From Liolophura sinensis (taxonomy: Eukaryota; Mollusca; Polyplacophora; Chitonida; Chitonidae), in NCBI RefSeq assembly GCF_032854445.1, contig NC_088302.1:34071979-34135978 (forward strand): 64,000 bases of DNA. Direction: 5' to 3'. Of the stretch, positions 34,087 to 47,221 are shown piece by piece. Made by a program: the position numbers and the translations under genes. How positions within the stretch are numbered: position 1 is the stretch's first letter; each line of letters starts with the position of its first letter. The notes beneath the pieces were generated by a model. That model ran no database searches and was not told the origin of the DNA. It worked only from the letters and a program-made list of their open reading frames with translations.

Positions 34087-35629
34087 CACGGCATTTGCAT
34101 ACGTTTTCCTTTGCTTTCCATACGTTTTCCATTGTTTCCCGTACATGCAGCATAAATGTTAAAGGCAAAGAAAACATTAACTTAAAGTATATATCATATG
34201 AAAGACCACCAAACATCGCCCACAAAATTAGTTTGACTTTTCTTTTTTCAACCTAGTAAATTACATTTGATTTTCCGGTGGCATTTTCTGACCATATTTG
34301 GACCAGTCACGCAACATTAGGTTTATGCCGCTTCAGACACATAGCTATCTGTAAGAAAGCATTCGCAGAATGTACCTTGAAACAAACTGTTTCAAGCAAA
34401 AATCATAGATGTGACCCCACTGACATCTTCTGAGTCAGTACCGATCACCTTAGGATCTTATGTTTTAAAACCATTTTGATCTGTTGAAAAAATAGTACCA
34501 AAAAAAAAAACTGTTTTCTTGGGCAATGTTTAATGGTAATTTATCTTATGTATACTACATTTTAATGTTTTTTTTCCTATAGCACTTTTATCATCATGAC
34601 GCATGTTCTTATGTATAGAAGCGAGTGATGCAAAATAAGTAATGGTTCCGATTGTGACGTGGACTGAGACAACTAAGGGCTTTGTTTAAACAGGCACTGC
34701 AGATGCCCGTTTGTCTTCTTCCAAACTTTGTAAATCGTATTGCCAAAGCTCATCAAATCTCAGATTCGATTACGCTGTTATGGCAAGGTTTTATGTCGAA
34801 GAGGACTTTTGCATCAGAATTTTAAGCGGAGTCAGACCAAAAACTGCATCAGAGACGATTGACCTTTGTAGCGGCAACCAAGAAGTCTCATTTGCCTTTT
34901 GAATCATCAAATGGCTCCTTCCATTTAACCTTGCCTTCTCCCATGTGGCAGTGACAAGGTCAAATCCTCCTGTAACACGTGAAGCCCAGCATTTGATTTC
35001 CGCTATATTATGCCTGAAACAATGCATAAAATCCACAACAAAAAATTTGCTTTGTGTTTTTACTTAACTTTTTTCTTGACAGGAACATCATGAATGAAAT
35101 ATAAATGAAACTACTTGTTAACATATGACGTTATTCAATCCCTGATGTTTATGGATTGAAACAAAAACACCGGTGAAATGTTTTGAGAGGTGAGTCAAGA
35201 AAAACAGTTATATCAGTTCTATTTGTGGAAGGATAGAAGCCCATTAGATGTACTTTTGATGGTGACTTTGATATCAACAGAGGAGTATCCTGCATAATGT
35301 TACACCTCCTCTTGAGAACCTCATAATATGGATACATTTTGACCCTGGTTTGTGCACAGAAGACTTGGCTGCTAAGGACGAAAACGGTACTGACCCAGCG
35401 TTATAGTAGATATTCAATACAAGTACCGAGTAAAATCACAGCAACAGCTAGAGTGTAGTAATTGATTTCTTGCAAGTGATTTCATATATCCGAGGGATTT
35501 CGTCGATTTGTGTGTTTACCTCGGTAGGGTTTTATACTAACTGTTCATGTAAATACTACACTATTAGCACCTCACGGGCCCCATAACACAATGGTATAAG
35601 CAAAAAATCTAAATCAGAAGATTGGTGAG
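34087..35629. other. non-coding stretch
   Basis: No gene seen. CATACGTTTTCC is duplicated just right of the palindrome (34099 and 34119 area). An A-run lies at 34500-34510. Confidence 0.45.
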
Positions 35630-37560
35630 TTCTGTGGGGCTAAATCAGGGCGACGTGTGTGCATGCAACACACTGGCCCGCGGCCTTGCAGATGCCATGA
35701 ATTATTTGAGGGGCCACAAAACCAATTCAAATTGCCTTCAAAATCATTATTTCAAGGATTTCGAAGCAGGTCAGAATTGGCCAAGAACTTGAGCCTTTGG
35801 GCTAATGGATTGGATATCTATTGGTTCCCTCCCGCCAATGATGACATACATAACACAGGTCAATTTCTCTCGTGACGGTAGAATTAGAGCTAGGCGTCAC
35901 TGGATCATAACGCTCTAGTCTGCCAGACGTTTATGGTCAATAAAATGTCTTCCATGCACCCTGTAATTACGGAAGAACCAAAAGATGACTAGGGTTAACC
36001 TTGTAAGTGACCCATCCAACACCCTAATTGACTGCCACAAGACGTGAATATATAGGGTCCGATCTTGGGAGATTATACTCGTGCCAAAGGCTAAATACTC
36101 TACCCCTATTTATTATTCGGATGTCATGCCATCATGGCGATGACTGAACGCCATTATACATTATGCACTAGTGCTTGTGACCTTTCGACAAAAGTGTCTG
36201 GAAAGGAAAAGAAAAATAAGGTCTACAGAGACAAGAAAGTGCACGATCATGTATTTACCAATCTCTATCAATCATATATTATTCAGTATATCTAACAGTA
36301 TTTAAAATCTGTGGCATGGGTATCTTGTGGAGAGACTAAATCTGGAAGTGTTAACTGATTTTGTATAATCTTTATTGCATGTGTTTTGAACAGATATTTT
36401 GTTTTCAAACACAAAACCATGGGATCAGAGCATGTTAAATGCATGTATGCTTTTCATACGGGTCATTTACAAGAGCATTCTAACTGTTTACAGGAACAAC
36501 ATAGTTAATAATTAATTCACACTCTGTTACAGAATAATGTATTTGGGGATCAAAACGAAAAACGTTTGTTGCCATTCAATAGATGATGCAAGCAAGCTTT
36601 GATTACGCACGATACTTTTTAAGTGAATGTAATAAACCAGAAAATAAGTTAATTGTTTTTTTTTATCAACTTGTACATTGTTTTGTTTTGGCGTTAGTAT
36701 GATTAGTGTTTACGCTAAACACTAGCCAGGATATTCCAGCCTCACAGTGTATTAGCACTTGCGTGATCCTCGTTTATAGGAATAGACACATACTTCACAC
36801 CTTTGGACAAAATCTGACAGGCACAAGTTGTGATAAATGACAATATTTTAAGTGCTTGTTTTAATTGTACAGATAATATTGCAGGGTAATCATCACGGCA
36901 GATGGATCAAATAGTGTCTGATCAGCAAATCACATCAAAGCCTGGACAAGGGTTAGCGTTTAGAACACATGTATAAAACCAAACCAATGTGGCGACATAA
37001 AGCAACTGGCAAGAAGTTTCCGCTTAAGTATATGTAGACAGTCGATACAGTAGATAGGAACCTATCGGTTGTGATCACCCCATCACATTATCCAGCTATA
37101 ACTAAATTTCAGTTGTGACCATTTTGTTTGGCTTTTAAGTCAGGTAAATGCCTCCTTTGAATTAGGCGATTTTGGGGGTTAGTTTATTGCAGCGGTTTTT
37201 TTACACGTTTTTGGCGAGATGAACTTTCAAGTGCGTAATCGTATATAGCCGGAGGTTTTTATTAACGCGATATAGTTTACAAGCTGGTAAAAATTTTGTT
37301 TGAAAATTCCGTACATTGAGCGTAAAGTAGAATTCCTTTAGTTAACCGGAAGATCCATTTTTACCCCGGGACCTGGCAAGTGAAATGTTATTTCAACGAT
37401 TTAAACTGAAATTACCGTCTTTTCGCACGTTTGCGACGATATCCTGTAACCTTCCCTACACTAGTACCATATACAATATTCCCTGACCAGTAAATTTGGA
37501 AGTTCTAATCGAGGTCCCGGTTGTTCGATGACATTAAGAAGTTTGTCAGATACCCAGAGT
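35630..37560 (+). mobile_element. long scrambled repeat, copy 6
   Basis: Trace of E (GGGGCTAAATCAGGGCG), F (35680-36010, ATTATTTGAGGGGCCAC to TGACTAGGGTTAACC), G (36060-36240), A (36240-36320), a divergent stretch, I (36720-37060) and J (37160-37540). Here I and J follow A, as in copy 2. More diverged than copies 2 and 4. Confidence 0.65.
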
Positions 37561-38159
37561 TTTCTCCACATGTGAATCTAACCGACGACCGCGGCATGTA
37601 TAAATCATGAGAGTGAATGAAATGATGAATTATTATGCGTTTTTGTCAATTCGGCAATAATTCAGAAATGTCGTGGCGAGAACATGCATGTTCAAAACCA
37701 GAAAACATTAAAAGGTTTTCGATGTCATGATGAAAAGATAAAATACAAACAGACGGACGGATGTGTTTAAAATCGGCAAAAACATAAACGTCAGATAAAC
37801 GCCGAAAACCAATCAACCACAAATATATATGTACCTAAAACATATAATCTAGAAAGATGAATATAGATATATACTCTGGAAAGTGTTTGTGAAGGTGTAT
37901 CAAATATTATATTATCCTATACCTCATGATAAAGTATAATCCTAAAAACTGCGAAAAAAAAAAAAAAAGAAAAGCGGCGAATGCTCATCAAAGCAAATAT
38001 TCATTTTGATGACGGAGTATTTTTGGAGCAATGATCTTCCATGGTTGGTTTTCGTAAAACGTTGTCATACTGCAAATTTGTTGAAATTCCGATGGTCGTG
38101 TAAATAACATGACTATCGTTTACTGAATCATAGAGATAACTACCTGGCCCGGTAATGCA

Positions 38160-38560
38160 TGGATTATTACAGAAATTACCCAACAATACAATTAAATGCC
38201 TGCTCCCAATAGTGTACATATCAGACAAGGATCTGTATCTTCAGAGATCTCTCCATGTTTTTTACCGTGCAGAGATCCTGGACTAGATGTGCTTATCTAA
38301 CCGCCCCAATGCAAACACTCAACTATTGCCACCCGGATAATGTTAGGGATCGTGGCTCCGGGGTTCCCATCTCTAAGCTATTGTCAATACAGTGCCATCT
38401 ATGATTAATTACCCCATTGATTGAGCTTTTGTGGGGTTTGCGCATTAAACGTCCCTTGGCAAATACATTAATGGATACAAACAATAAACCTACTGTTAGG
38501 AATAAGCGTCCAGAAGACTGCAACTCGCTTATAAAGTCTCTAATCTCCCGTGCTTAGGAA
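38160..38560 (-). mobile_element. long scrambled repeat, copy 7 (inverted B)
   Basis: ACCCAACAATACAATTAAAT, AGATCTCTCCATG, CTATTGTCAATACAGTGCCA and GATTAATTACCCCATTG are the reverse complement of block B at 21345-21770. Confidence 0.75.
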
Positions 38561-38705
38561 AAGGGTGTTTGTATAATAGAAATCAATGGAAATCATTGGT
38601 GTGAGCGAAAAGAATAATTTTGGTGTCATGCGTGTATGTACTGAATGTATCTAAAGTGAACATCTATATTCCCTTCTCATGGAACCTTGATGTAAATAAG
38701 CCTTG

Positions 38706-38995
38706 AGGGAGTGAGTGAGTGAGTGAGTGCTTGGGGTTTAACGTCGTACTTAACAACTTTTCAGTCGGATGACGACGAAGGAATCCTTAGTGTGCATGTG
38801 ATGTGCCTCCTTGTTGAAGGTCGGATTTCCACCTCTCGAACGCCAGCCAGACGCTCCACCCGAGCCGTTATACTGATACGGGTTAATCAGTTGCAAGCGA
38901 TGAAGTTACAACTTCCTCTTTTAAGGTCTTAGGTGTGACTCGACCCAGGATTGACCCTGGATCTACCGCTCTCGTAGCGGACGCTAATAAGCTGT
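38706..38995 (-). mobile_element. SINE-B, near full length
   Basis: Begins with the inverted tail GAGTGAGTGAGTGAGTGC and GGGGTTTAACG, runs through CGACGAAGGAATCC and GATTGACCCTGGATCTACCG, and ends near the inverted A box (CGTAGCGGACGCTAATAAGC). Confidence 0.85.
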
Positions 38996-39914
38996 GTCCA
39001 GCGCCCATAAGGTGGTTCAGGTAGTGTTACATGAAGTTCGCTGAAAACCACTATCCTTGAAACTGACCGCGTCATATGAATATTCTCAATCTATGCGTCG
39101 AAACAATAAGGACGTTCAGGGTCAAAAATCGCAAGACCAATTCCCAAAGCGACGTTTAACACAAACTACCCTAGAAATAAGAAAGTATATAAAGTGGGAA
39201 AATGGGACGGAATCTTACAAAGAGAAGCAGTCAACAGTTCCTGTGTTGTTGTGAGGACGCAAGGTAAGTTCTAGGTCACTGAGTGAAATCAGTGTTCAAA
39301 CCTTGTACAATGCTAAAATATAATTTGTCGATAATAAAGCCGGCCTCATACCGCAAGTATCAACTAGTTGAAAAAGTCAAGTCACCAAATAAGTATTTGT
39401 GCAACCGATATATGAAACACTTTAGAGGATATCTATTGTTAAATCAGCTCTGTCTTGAAAAACCGGGCAGACCTCGTGAAAAACGCACGATATGGAGGTT
39501 GCTGGCTGATCCATTCTTTCAATAACCTTTGTATAAAATAAGCTCTGTATATATGAAATATAAAATTGTTCAGCAATCAGTCATATTTTCTTGGATTTTA
39601 GACAAGTATTTAATATATACATAATGTAATTTTGAACTATACATCTACAACGAAAAGCGGTTGCATGACTATGTCTTCGCCAGATTCTTTATAATAAATT
39701 ATTCAATGTATTTTCTGGTCTTGGGTATGGGATATGGCGATTCAATTTCGCGTCAATATTTCGAGATAATGTTGCGAGTGGAAATGTTTACGCATTTTGT
39801 ATGGCATTTCGTTTTTTAACATATTTTTGTTTCCTAATACAAAACAATGGGGTACGTACAAGGTAAGTTTTCTTGCGATTCAGATTAAATGTGACGTCAT
39901 ATTACAGTAGTGTA
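38996..39914. other. non-coding stretch
   Basis: No gene recognised. Two adjacent open frames (39057-39254, 39283-39525) have Lys/Arg-rich translations without any family likeness. Confidence 0.4.
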
Positions 39915-40185
39915 TAGTATTCTTCTGATTCACGTTAAATACACTATCTTGTCAGCATGGTACACGTTAAGTGTTCTGACTCACGTTCAAGATGCCGTCT
40001 TGTCAGCATGGTACACGTTAAGTGTTCTTCTGACTCAGGTTAAAGATGCTATCTTGTCAGCATAATACGTGTTAAGTGTTCTTCTGATTCAGGTTAAAGA
40101 TGCTATCTTGTCAGCATACATGGCACTGAACATGTTAAATGTTCTTTTAACTCAGACTAATATGGTTTCTTGTCATGAAAGAACA
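39915..40185. repeat. minisatellite, period 51-62 bp, 5 units
   Basis: TCTTGTCAGCAT(G/A) recurs with spacings of 51, 54, 54 and 62 bases, each unit also having TACACGTTAAGTGTTCTTCT or similar and GACTCAGGTTAAAGATGCTA or similar. Confidence 0.9.
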
Positions 40186-40559
40186 TGTTGAGCCTTGCTC
40201 TGATGTGTTGATAATTTATCATTGTTTGATGTTCTGAAAGTAACAAATGTTGAAAACAGAAGGAATAACCAAGTCACAATTGTCACGAAACCATGTGGTA
40301 CATTGAATAATAAATGGTAAAGAATCTGGTAAACAGATGGCCATGCCCTTGCTTTTCTTTGTATTATTTGTTATTTTTTTTTTTTTGTTCGTCCTTTGCC
40401 GAAAGACACAGACCTAGTGTACAATGTATGTATCTTCCCAAACTATACTGTTTAATCATTTTGAATACTCGATGGAGTAGATTGTCTTAGCCGAACGAGT
40501 GCGAACGAGTGTAATCTCTCAAGGTATGGCATATACATTCTCAACTTGACGGAGTCTAT

Positions 40560-41160
40560 TATAACGTTGGATGGGTCAACCCTTGTCACGTAATAGTTGT
40601 TCCATCATTGCAGGATGGAGGCAAGCCGTTTTGTCGAGCATAAACATCGAGCGTTATGAGTCGGTGACGCCAAGCACTACTTCTACTGTCACGAGAACAA
40701 ATGAGCGATGTCATGTATGTTGGCGAGATGATTGGCGGAGGGAACCAATAAATACTCCATTCATTAGTCCAAACGCTCAATTCCCTGGTAAGTTCTGATC
40801 TGCCTTTAGACATGTGAAATAATGATTTGAAATCCCAGGCCGCAGTGTGACCTGCGCATGCAGTGGTCCTGACTGAGCCCAACAGAGTTAACTAATTTGC
40901 TGCTTTAGGTTTTTGCTAGCTTTTATTCATTTACTTTAACATTGATTCACTGCCATTGTTATTTCGTGAACAGAATTACCGTTTCTCTTCATACACAGGA
41001 CAAATTGGATGGATGTTATGGCATTCCCAGGTGGATTTGCTACAACAGGCAGGATATCGTGTAATGTAACGTTTAATGCAAATTCGTGGATGATAGATTT
41101 TAGAGGTCTGAAAGTAAATTCATGCTCCTCCACCGTGGGTTAAATAAACATCGAGTTAAT
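40560..41160 (-). mobile_element. long scrambled repeat, copy 8 (inverted F and D)
   Basis: Inverted F at 40560-40830 (ACTTCTACTGTCACGAGAAC) and inverted D at 40930-41160 (CATACACAGGACAAATTGG and TGTAATGTAACGTTTAATGC). The minisatellite that separates F from D in copy 1 is absent here. Confidence 0.65.
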
Positions 41161-41699
41161 TATGACAGCGTTCTATGGTAAGTTGTTTTCTGTATCGGAA
41201 AGATTTAGTTTTTTTTTTTTTTTATTAGTGATTAATAAGTGATTGGTCTCACCTACATGTATTATATATGGTGTGGATAAACAAACAGTCTCTACCTTGG
41301 GACTGACTGTTGCATGGAAACAAACCCGGATACGTCGTGCAGTACACACTGCATTAACACAAAAAGAAACACGAAAAACACATTTTCTGTCATTTTATGT
41401 GCATTTCCCGCAAAACACTTGCCAAATGACACACACGCTAGCTTTTTCACGCGCTTTACTGTTACAGGACATGTGAAAATGTATTGTAAAACAAAGTCTA
41501 TGGTTTTATGGAGAATGAAAAAAGAATCATTTTAGAGGCATATTTTATATCTTTTACTAGACCCTCTATTTTAAACATATTTTCCGTCATTGATCAAGAT
41601 TAAGAAATAATAACCAAACGTTTCATGTATCTCTTAATCTATCTAATATATCTACAATATTGACTTATACCTGACACAGGCTTCAATTCCGAACCATGA

Positions 41700-41860
41700 T
41701 GTTTGATAAGCAGTTACATACGTTTTTTTGAATTGAACAGCTGGGAATTCTTCATGGCAGATGGGTCACACAGTACTTTATCAGCAGATCATATCGTATC
41801 TTCCAAAGGCGTGTATAAGACGAGTTAAAAATTTGTTCTCCCTTGTTCCCTACCATTGCT
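41700..41860 (+). mobile_element. long scrambled repeat, block I
   Basis: ATTCTTCATGGCAGATGGGT and CAGCAGATCATATCG match GATGGATCAAATAGTGTCTG and CAGCAAATCACATC at 36900. Follows inverted F/D, as at 32900. Confidence 0.5.
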
Positions 41861-42112
41861 TGATCAAGTTAAAGAATTCTTAGTAGCCTGATATCACCCG
41901 TTCATTGAAGACGGATATTGGATTCCAGCTCTGCCTTGTGTATGGCATAAAGAAGTTTGTCTGATTCGGTGATAGACCAGTTTCAGAGCGCGTAATAGTT
42001 TATTCCACCGATGAACCTGTAACCGACGAACAGTGTATAACCATGTGAACTGCTAAAAAGACACCGAAGCTGGGTGGATATATAGAAAAGTATAATTGCC
42101 TCTTCCAAACAA

Positions 42113-42272
42113 GCAGTACGTGGGAAGGTCTCCCAGCAACCAGCCGATTGCCGTGGGTTTCTCCCGGGCTTTACTCGGTTTCCTCCCACCATAATCCTGG
42201 CAGCCATCGTATAAGTGAAATATTCTTGAGTACGGCGTAAAACACCAATCAAATACATCAGTAAATAAATCA
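42113..42272 (+). mobile_element. 5'-truncated SINE-A
   Basis: CAGTACGTGGGAAGGTCTCC through TCCTCCCACCATAATCCTGG to GAGTACGGCGTAAAACACC and an AATAAAT tail. The tRNA-like head is missing. Confidence 0.85.
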
Positions 42273-42469
42273 AGCACTCACAATGACGTACATGTCTGGC
42301 AGGCCTAATTCCAGATTCATTGCAACTTCTTTCTGGCAAATGTGATGCATACAACATTAAATTAAACTCCGAACATGTTTGTGTTTAGTAAACCTGGCTT
42401 TTCGTTTAAAACTCGGACCATACATAAGCTAGAAAACGCAATGACCTCACCTCACCTTCATTTGCCCGA

Positions 42470-42960
42470 TAATGCCTGTATTATTTCAGAAATTACCCAA
42501 CAATACAATTAAGTGCCTTTTCCTTTGGAAGAGATATCAGAGAAGACTCTGTATCTTCAGAGATCTCTTCATGTTTTTTGTTTTTTGTTTTTACCGTACA
42601 GAGATCCTGCACTAGATGAGCTCATCTAACCGCCTCAATACAAGCACTTAGCTCTTGTCCCCCTTATGATGTTACGCAGATCATGGCTCTTGCGTATCAA
42701 TCTGGAAGGTATTGTCAATACGGCGTCACCTATGATTAATTACCCCATTGATTGGGCTTTTGTGGGGTCTGTGCATTAAACGTCCTTGAACAAATACATT
42801 TATGGGTACAAATAAAATTTCGGTGAGTAGGATTGAGCAGCCAGCGGAGAGCAACTCGGTGAATAGGTCTTTAGTCTTCTGTGTACAGGGAAAGACTGTT
42901 TATAAAATTGTGATTACTGGAAATAATACGTAAAGAGCAAAACGCTTAGAACAATTATGA
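42470..42960 (-). mobile_element. long scrambled repeat, copy 9 (inverted B)
   Basis: CCCAACAATACAATTAAGTG, TCAGAGATCTCTTCATG, GATTAATTACCCCATTGATT and TTAAACGTCC repeat the order of copy 7 at 38160-38560. Confidence 0.75.
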
Positions 42961-43719
42961 CGTCGTGTGATTCTGTGGTAGACTGAAGATTACATGCCGT
43001 GGTTGATTTATCTGTTAGAAATGCCATATCGGCTGTTCTCGTAGAATTGATAGCAATAGGTAGTTGACTGCGCATGCAGAGCTATTCAGGTAATATTACG
43101 TGCATTTCATTGAGCTTGTCTGTTGACGAGCGCGTCAAGTAAGTTAAACATTCCTGAATGTTGTGTTAGATACTCGTCAGTTATGTATGTAGTTCATATA
43201 TTAAGTACTGTTGTTCAAGTATACAAGTAGATACTTTCCTAATGATTATCATGAGGATATAGCTGAAATATTGACAAAGGGGAAGCTATGTTTAAAATGT
43301 GTGGCTGATTTTGTTTTTGAACTTTTTTTGGCAATAAACTGACTTATTCGTAGATTTCAGCCATAACTGATTTTTAACTTTTATGCACCAGCGTTATCAT
43401 CACCAGAAAACTTTCAGCCAGATTTGTGAAATAACATTTGTGGCGTATGTGTGTATTTGTCTTCGCTTTGTCACTATTTTCGTCTCAAAAGCCACTGCCC
43501 GCTTATTCTCTAAACGCGTCACTCTCGTGGGGACCGTTACTAGAGTGTGGCTTATGTTTATGGATCGTCTAAACAAAACAACAACAAACAAACAAAATCA
43601 AAAAAGAAAAAAATCAGTGAGATCAGTCCTATTTTTTTGGATTGTGATACCCATTAAATCTACTTTTGATGATGACCTTTTGATGTTTACAGATGAGTAA
43701 CCTACCTAATGTAATTTAC

Positions 43720-44390
43720 ATTTGCATTTTGTCCTTTGTATTCACAGAAAGGACAATTCGGCTAGAGAGTAACAATGACAGTGATTGAGTCTTAGAGTAA
43801 ATACTTAAAACCTAATCGAAACCTAAAATAGCAGATTAGTTCTCTCTATTGAGCTCAGTCAGGGCATGTCACACTGTGGGGTTCTGTTAGGGGCGTATAT
43901 CTGCATGCTGCACTGTCGAGGAAATCTTATATGGGACTATGGATTATTTAATACGCCACCAATTTTTATGGTCTCAGAACAGTTCAACTGATGGATTAGT
44001 TTTCCTCGCGCCAATGATGACATACATAGCATCGTCCAGTTGCTCTCGTGACAGTAAAATAGGCGTCACTGAATCAAAACACTCCGGTCTGCCACGCGTT
44101 TGTGGTCCATAAAACGCCTTCCCTCCACCCTGCAATTACAGAAGAACCATAAGGTGACGAGGGTTAGTCTTGTCAGCCACCCATCCAACATCTGTAATGA
44201 CTACCGCAAGTCAAGGAGACAAAAAGAATCCGATCTTGATAGATTGGACTGGTTCATGCCGAGAACGAAAAACGGTCTACCTATATTTATTATTCGGATG
44301 TCATGTCCGAGCGGTAACATACATTATGCACCATTGGTCGTGACTTTCGGTAAAGATCTCAAGAATGAACAAGATTAAATATGCAGACAA
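43720..44390 (+). mobile_element. long scrambled repeat, copy 10
   Basis: End of D (TTTTGTCCTTTGTATTCACA), a trace of the 39-bp unit (CACACTGTGGGG), F (43920-44190) and G (44220-44385). This is the last recognised fragment. Confidence 0.65.
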
Positions 44391-46940
44391 TGACTGAGTT
44401 GCTGGTGATTGTAGTAGGCCATGCAGAATTCAGTAAATACGCTACCCTATAATACGTTACAACACACGCTCGGTGCACGTTACAACACACGTCTGGTGCA
44501 TGCTACATCACAAGCTTGTTACATGGTGCAAACATGTGCTTAATGCGTGGTACAACTCCCGTTTATGGCATAACATAACACACAATTAGCCAGGACAAAA
44601 CAAAATATACTGGACACACACAGTTATCTATGAAGAGAAATATTATAGGAAAAGTACCAGAAAGAAGAAAAAACAGACGTTTATATTTGGCAAAACTCTT
44701 TTTTTTTCACATTCTTCTTTCATAATAAAATAACAGTAATGCATAAATTTTTTTTGACTGTTTTAGAAATTTGAGATAGCTCGCTCAGCAGCCATGCTTT
44801 CTGTACTGTTCGGTAGGTCTTTTGTCATGTACTGAGATCACTTGATATACTGCAAGCTTTGATCCTGTTATGACAGCTTTTCGTGACTCTCAGTCTGTCT
44901 TTAGCTTGCTAAACAGCTCAGTTTCTGCACGATCAGTCATCAAAGAATTATTCTGATATATTACCACCATTATGCTGCTTCCATGTTAAATAAGACGCAT
45001 GTATAGTTTGCCACGCTTTGTACATCGCTTTACCGTCGATATAGACTAACTCATTTGTACACGCGCGTGCATGTTTATTGTGGTGCACGTAATATATACC
45101 CTTTATTTAAAAGTGTTTAATGTTTATCTTCAATTTGCGGAGGACGGTGGCTTAGAGTGTCTGCACCCTGATGCAGAGATATCAAGTTAACTCCTATGTC
45201 CTACTTAAACGTCGAAAAAAGTGACGCACACATGAGATAAAAAAATGTGAGAAGTTGGTCTTCAACGTCCTTTACATTTGAAATGTATTTCTGAATATAA
45301 TCGCACTTCATTATTGTGATTAGATGTAAACAACAAATTTACATTCAGACAAATTCAAACCTGGATCATATTCTCATTTAGAACATTATTATGCGCACAG
45401 ATGATATGTACCACCGTTGTGAGATTTTTAACTTTTAGTTAAAAAGAGCATATGCATATCTCGTCTTGTAGCATTTGTTAGGTCCTGGTGTTATGTGACG
45501 ATTTCAATCAACGCCACAAGTTATTACTGTAAAAACTGGTGGGTCAAGGTTACTCCATCAAACGCCTTTATACTAACTTTCTTAAGTTTTACAAGGGCTA
45601 TAATTCTCTTATAAGTAAATGTGAAAAGAGCGTCCAGAATCTCTGGCACTATACTTCATGATCGTGTCTTATTTCTAACTACATATATACCAAGGTGAAC
45701 GATTTTAATACTGATTCCACTCATTTGTCTAGACCATACCTTGCGCCTTTCCATCACCAGTGGAAACTGTTGACCATCTCTTTGTATGATTATTTTCATA
45801 TTATCATATTTTCGTTCTTTATATACTTTGGTAGTTTGTGTTCAAAGTCATTTTGTAAACGGGTCTTGCGATTATTGACCTGAAAACGTCCGCTTTGGTT
45901 GACGGCTGGTATACGAATGTCTGTTTCGGAGCATAGATAATTGATAAAGTTTATATATAGTATTACACGCGCACTAGTCGTTAACGTCTAAAAAACAATT
46001 TGTGTTATCAAATTTATAATGCTGCTCTGGTAGCTGAAAAACCTTGAAAACCAAATGATTAGCAACTCTATTTTAAGCATGTCTTCTATGCAAACTCAAA
46101 CCAGTTCACACCGTTTGGCAGATTGTGTTGTATTTAGATTCAGGGCTTTCATGAAAATAAAACACATAATTTCATTGCAAAAATGTATTAAACTGAGACT
46201 GTCCTATTTTCACTGGATCATAGCTGAATTTGTAACATCGGCAAAACAAATAGTGAGCGGTTTTGTGGTGTCGCCATCTGTACCACGTAATCTTTTTTCT
46301 GACAGTCAGTGCTTGATGGGTTTCTATTCGTCGCCGTTGACCAGATGAGTGATGTGAATTTTGGATCTGATGCACGTCATGAAAACACTTTACCATCGAT
46401 TGTCTATACCGCACAACTTTACAGCTATGGAAAAAATACATCATTAGAAAATACTACTTTCAATGTTTAGCAGAAGAAAATATAAAGCAGTGATATGTTG
46501 TTGATGTAATAAGAGATTTTATCACAAATGGAACATTTTGCCGATACATTCCTCCGTTGTATTTCTTTAAACATCCGGACATTTATTCGGGACATCAATC
46601 AAGTACATACTTGTTACCAGCCTGAAAGTGTTCCTGTTACAAAAAAGGCAAGGCTCTGGAAAACGTTATTTTCATCAAGAAAATAAGATAGCAATAACTG
46701 TCTGCGGGTCATCTGATTGTTTGAGGCGATGGTGATAGTGAACAGCTATTGTTAAAAGAAACTGCTTTTAAAAAAAGAACAGTTTTAAAAATGTATAAGC
46801 AAAAAGAAAGCATCTGTACGTAACTGGGCTATGCCATTAAGAGAAACTACTGTCATCTAAAGCAAATCGTCTTGAAAGAAAACTTAGGCCTATTATAGAT
46901 GCGTTGAAACTAAAGACTGGTGACATTTGTTCTTTCTTAT
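44391..46940. other. non-coding stretch
   Basis: No gene recognised. Short imperfect repeats of CGTTACAACACACG occur at 44454-44500. A possible degenerate tRNA-like head (GACGGTGGCTTAGAGTG) lies near 45145. Confidence 0.4.
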
Positions 46941-47211
46941 GGGGGCTTCCGTGGCTCAGTTGGTTAGCGCGCTAGCGCAGCGTAATGACCCAGGAACCTC
47001 TCACCAATGTGGTCGCTCTGAGTTCAAGTCCAGCTCATGCTGGCTTCCTCTCCGGACGTAAGCAGAAAGGTCTGTCAAGAACCAGCTGATGGTCGTGTTT
47101 TGCCTCCAGCCTTCGCCCGGTTCCGCCCACCATAATGCTGGCAGCCGTCGTATAAGTGAAATATTCTTTGAGTACGGCGTAAAACACCAATCAAACAAAT
47201 AAATAAATAAA
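46941..47211 (+). mobile_element. SINE-A, full length, 10-bp TSD
   Basis: Complete element: GGGGGCTTCCGTGGCTCAGT, TTGGTTAGCGCGCTAGCGC (A box region), GAGTTCAAGTCCAGC (B box), body, GAGTACGGCGTAAAACACC and AAATAAATAAATAA tail. It is flanked by perfect TCTTTCTTAT direct repeats at 46931-46940 and 47212-47221, giving exact ends and a length of 271 bp. Best reference copy in the window. Confidence 0.95.
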
Positions 47212-47221
47212 TCTTTCTTAT

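Noticed and set aside
46941-47030. tRNA gene-like head
   Set aside because: Has A and B boxes but no proper acceptor stem and continues into the SINE-A body; it is a SINE, not a tRNA gene.
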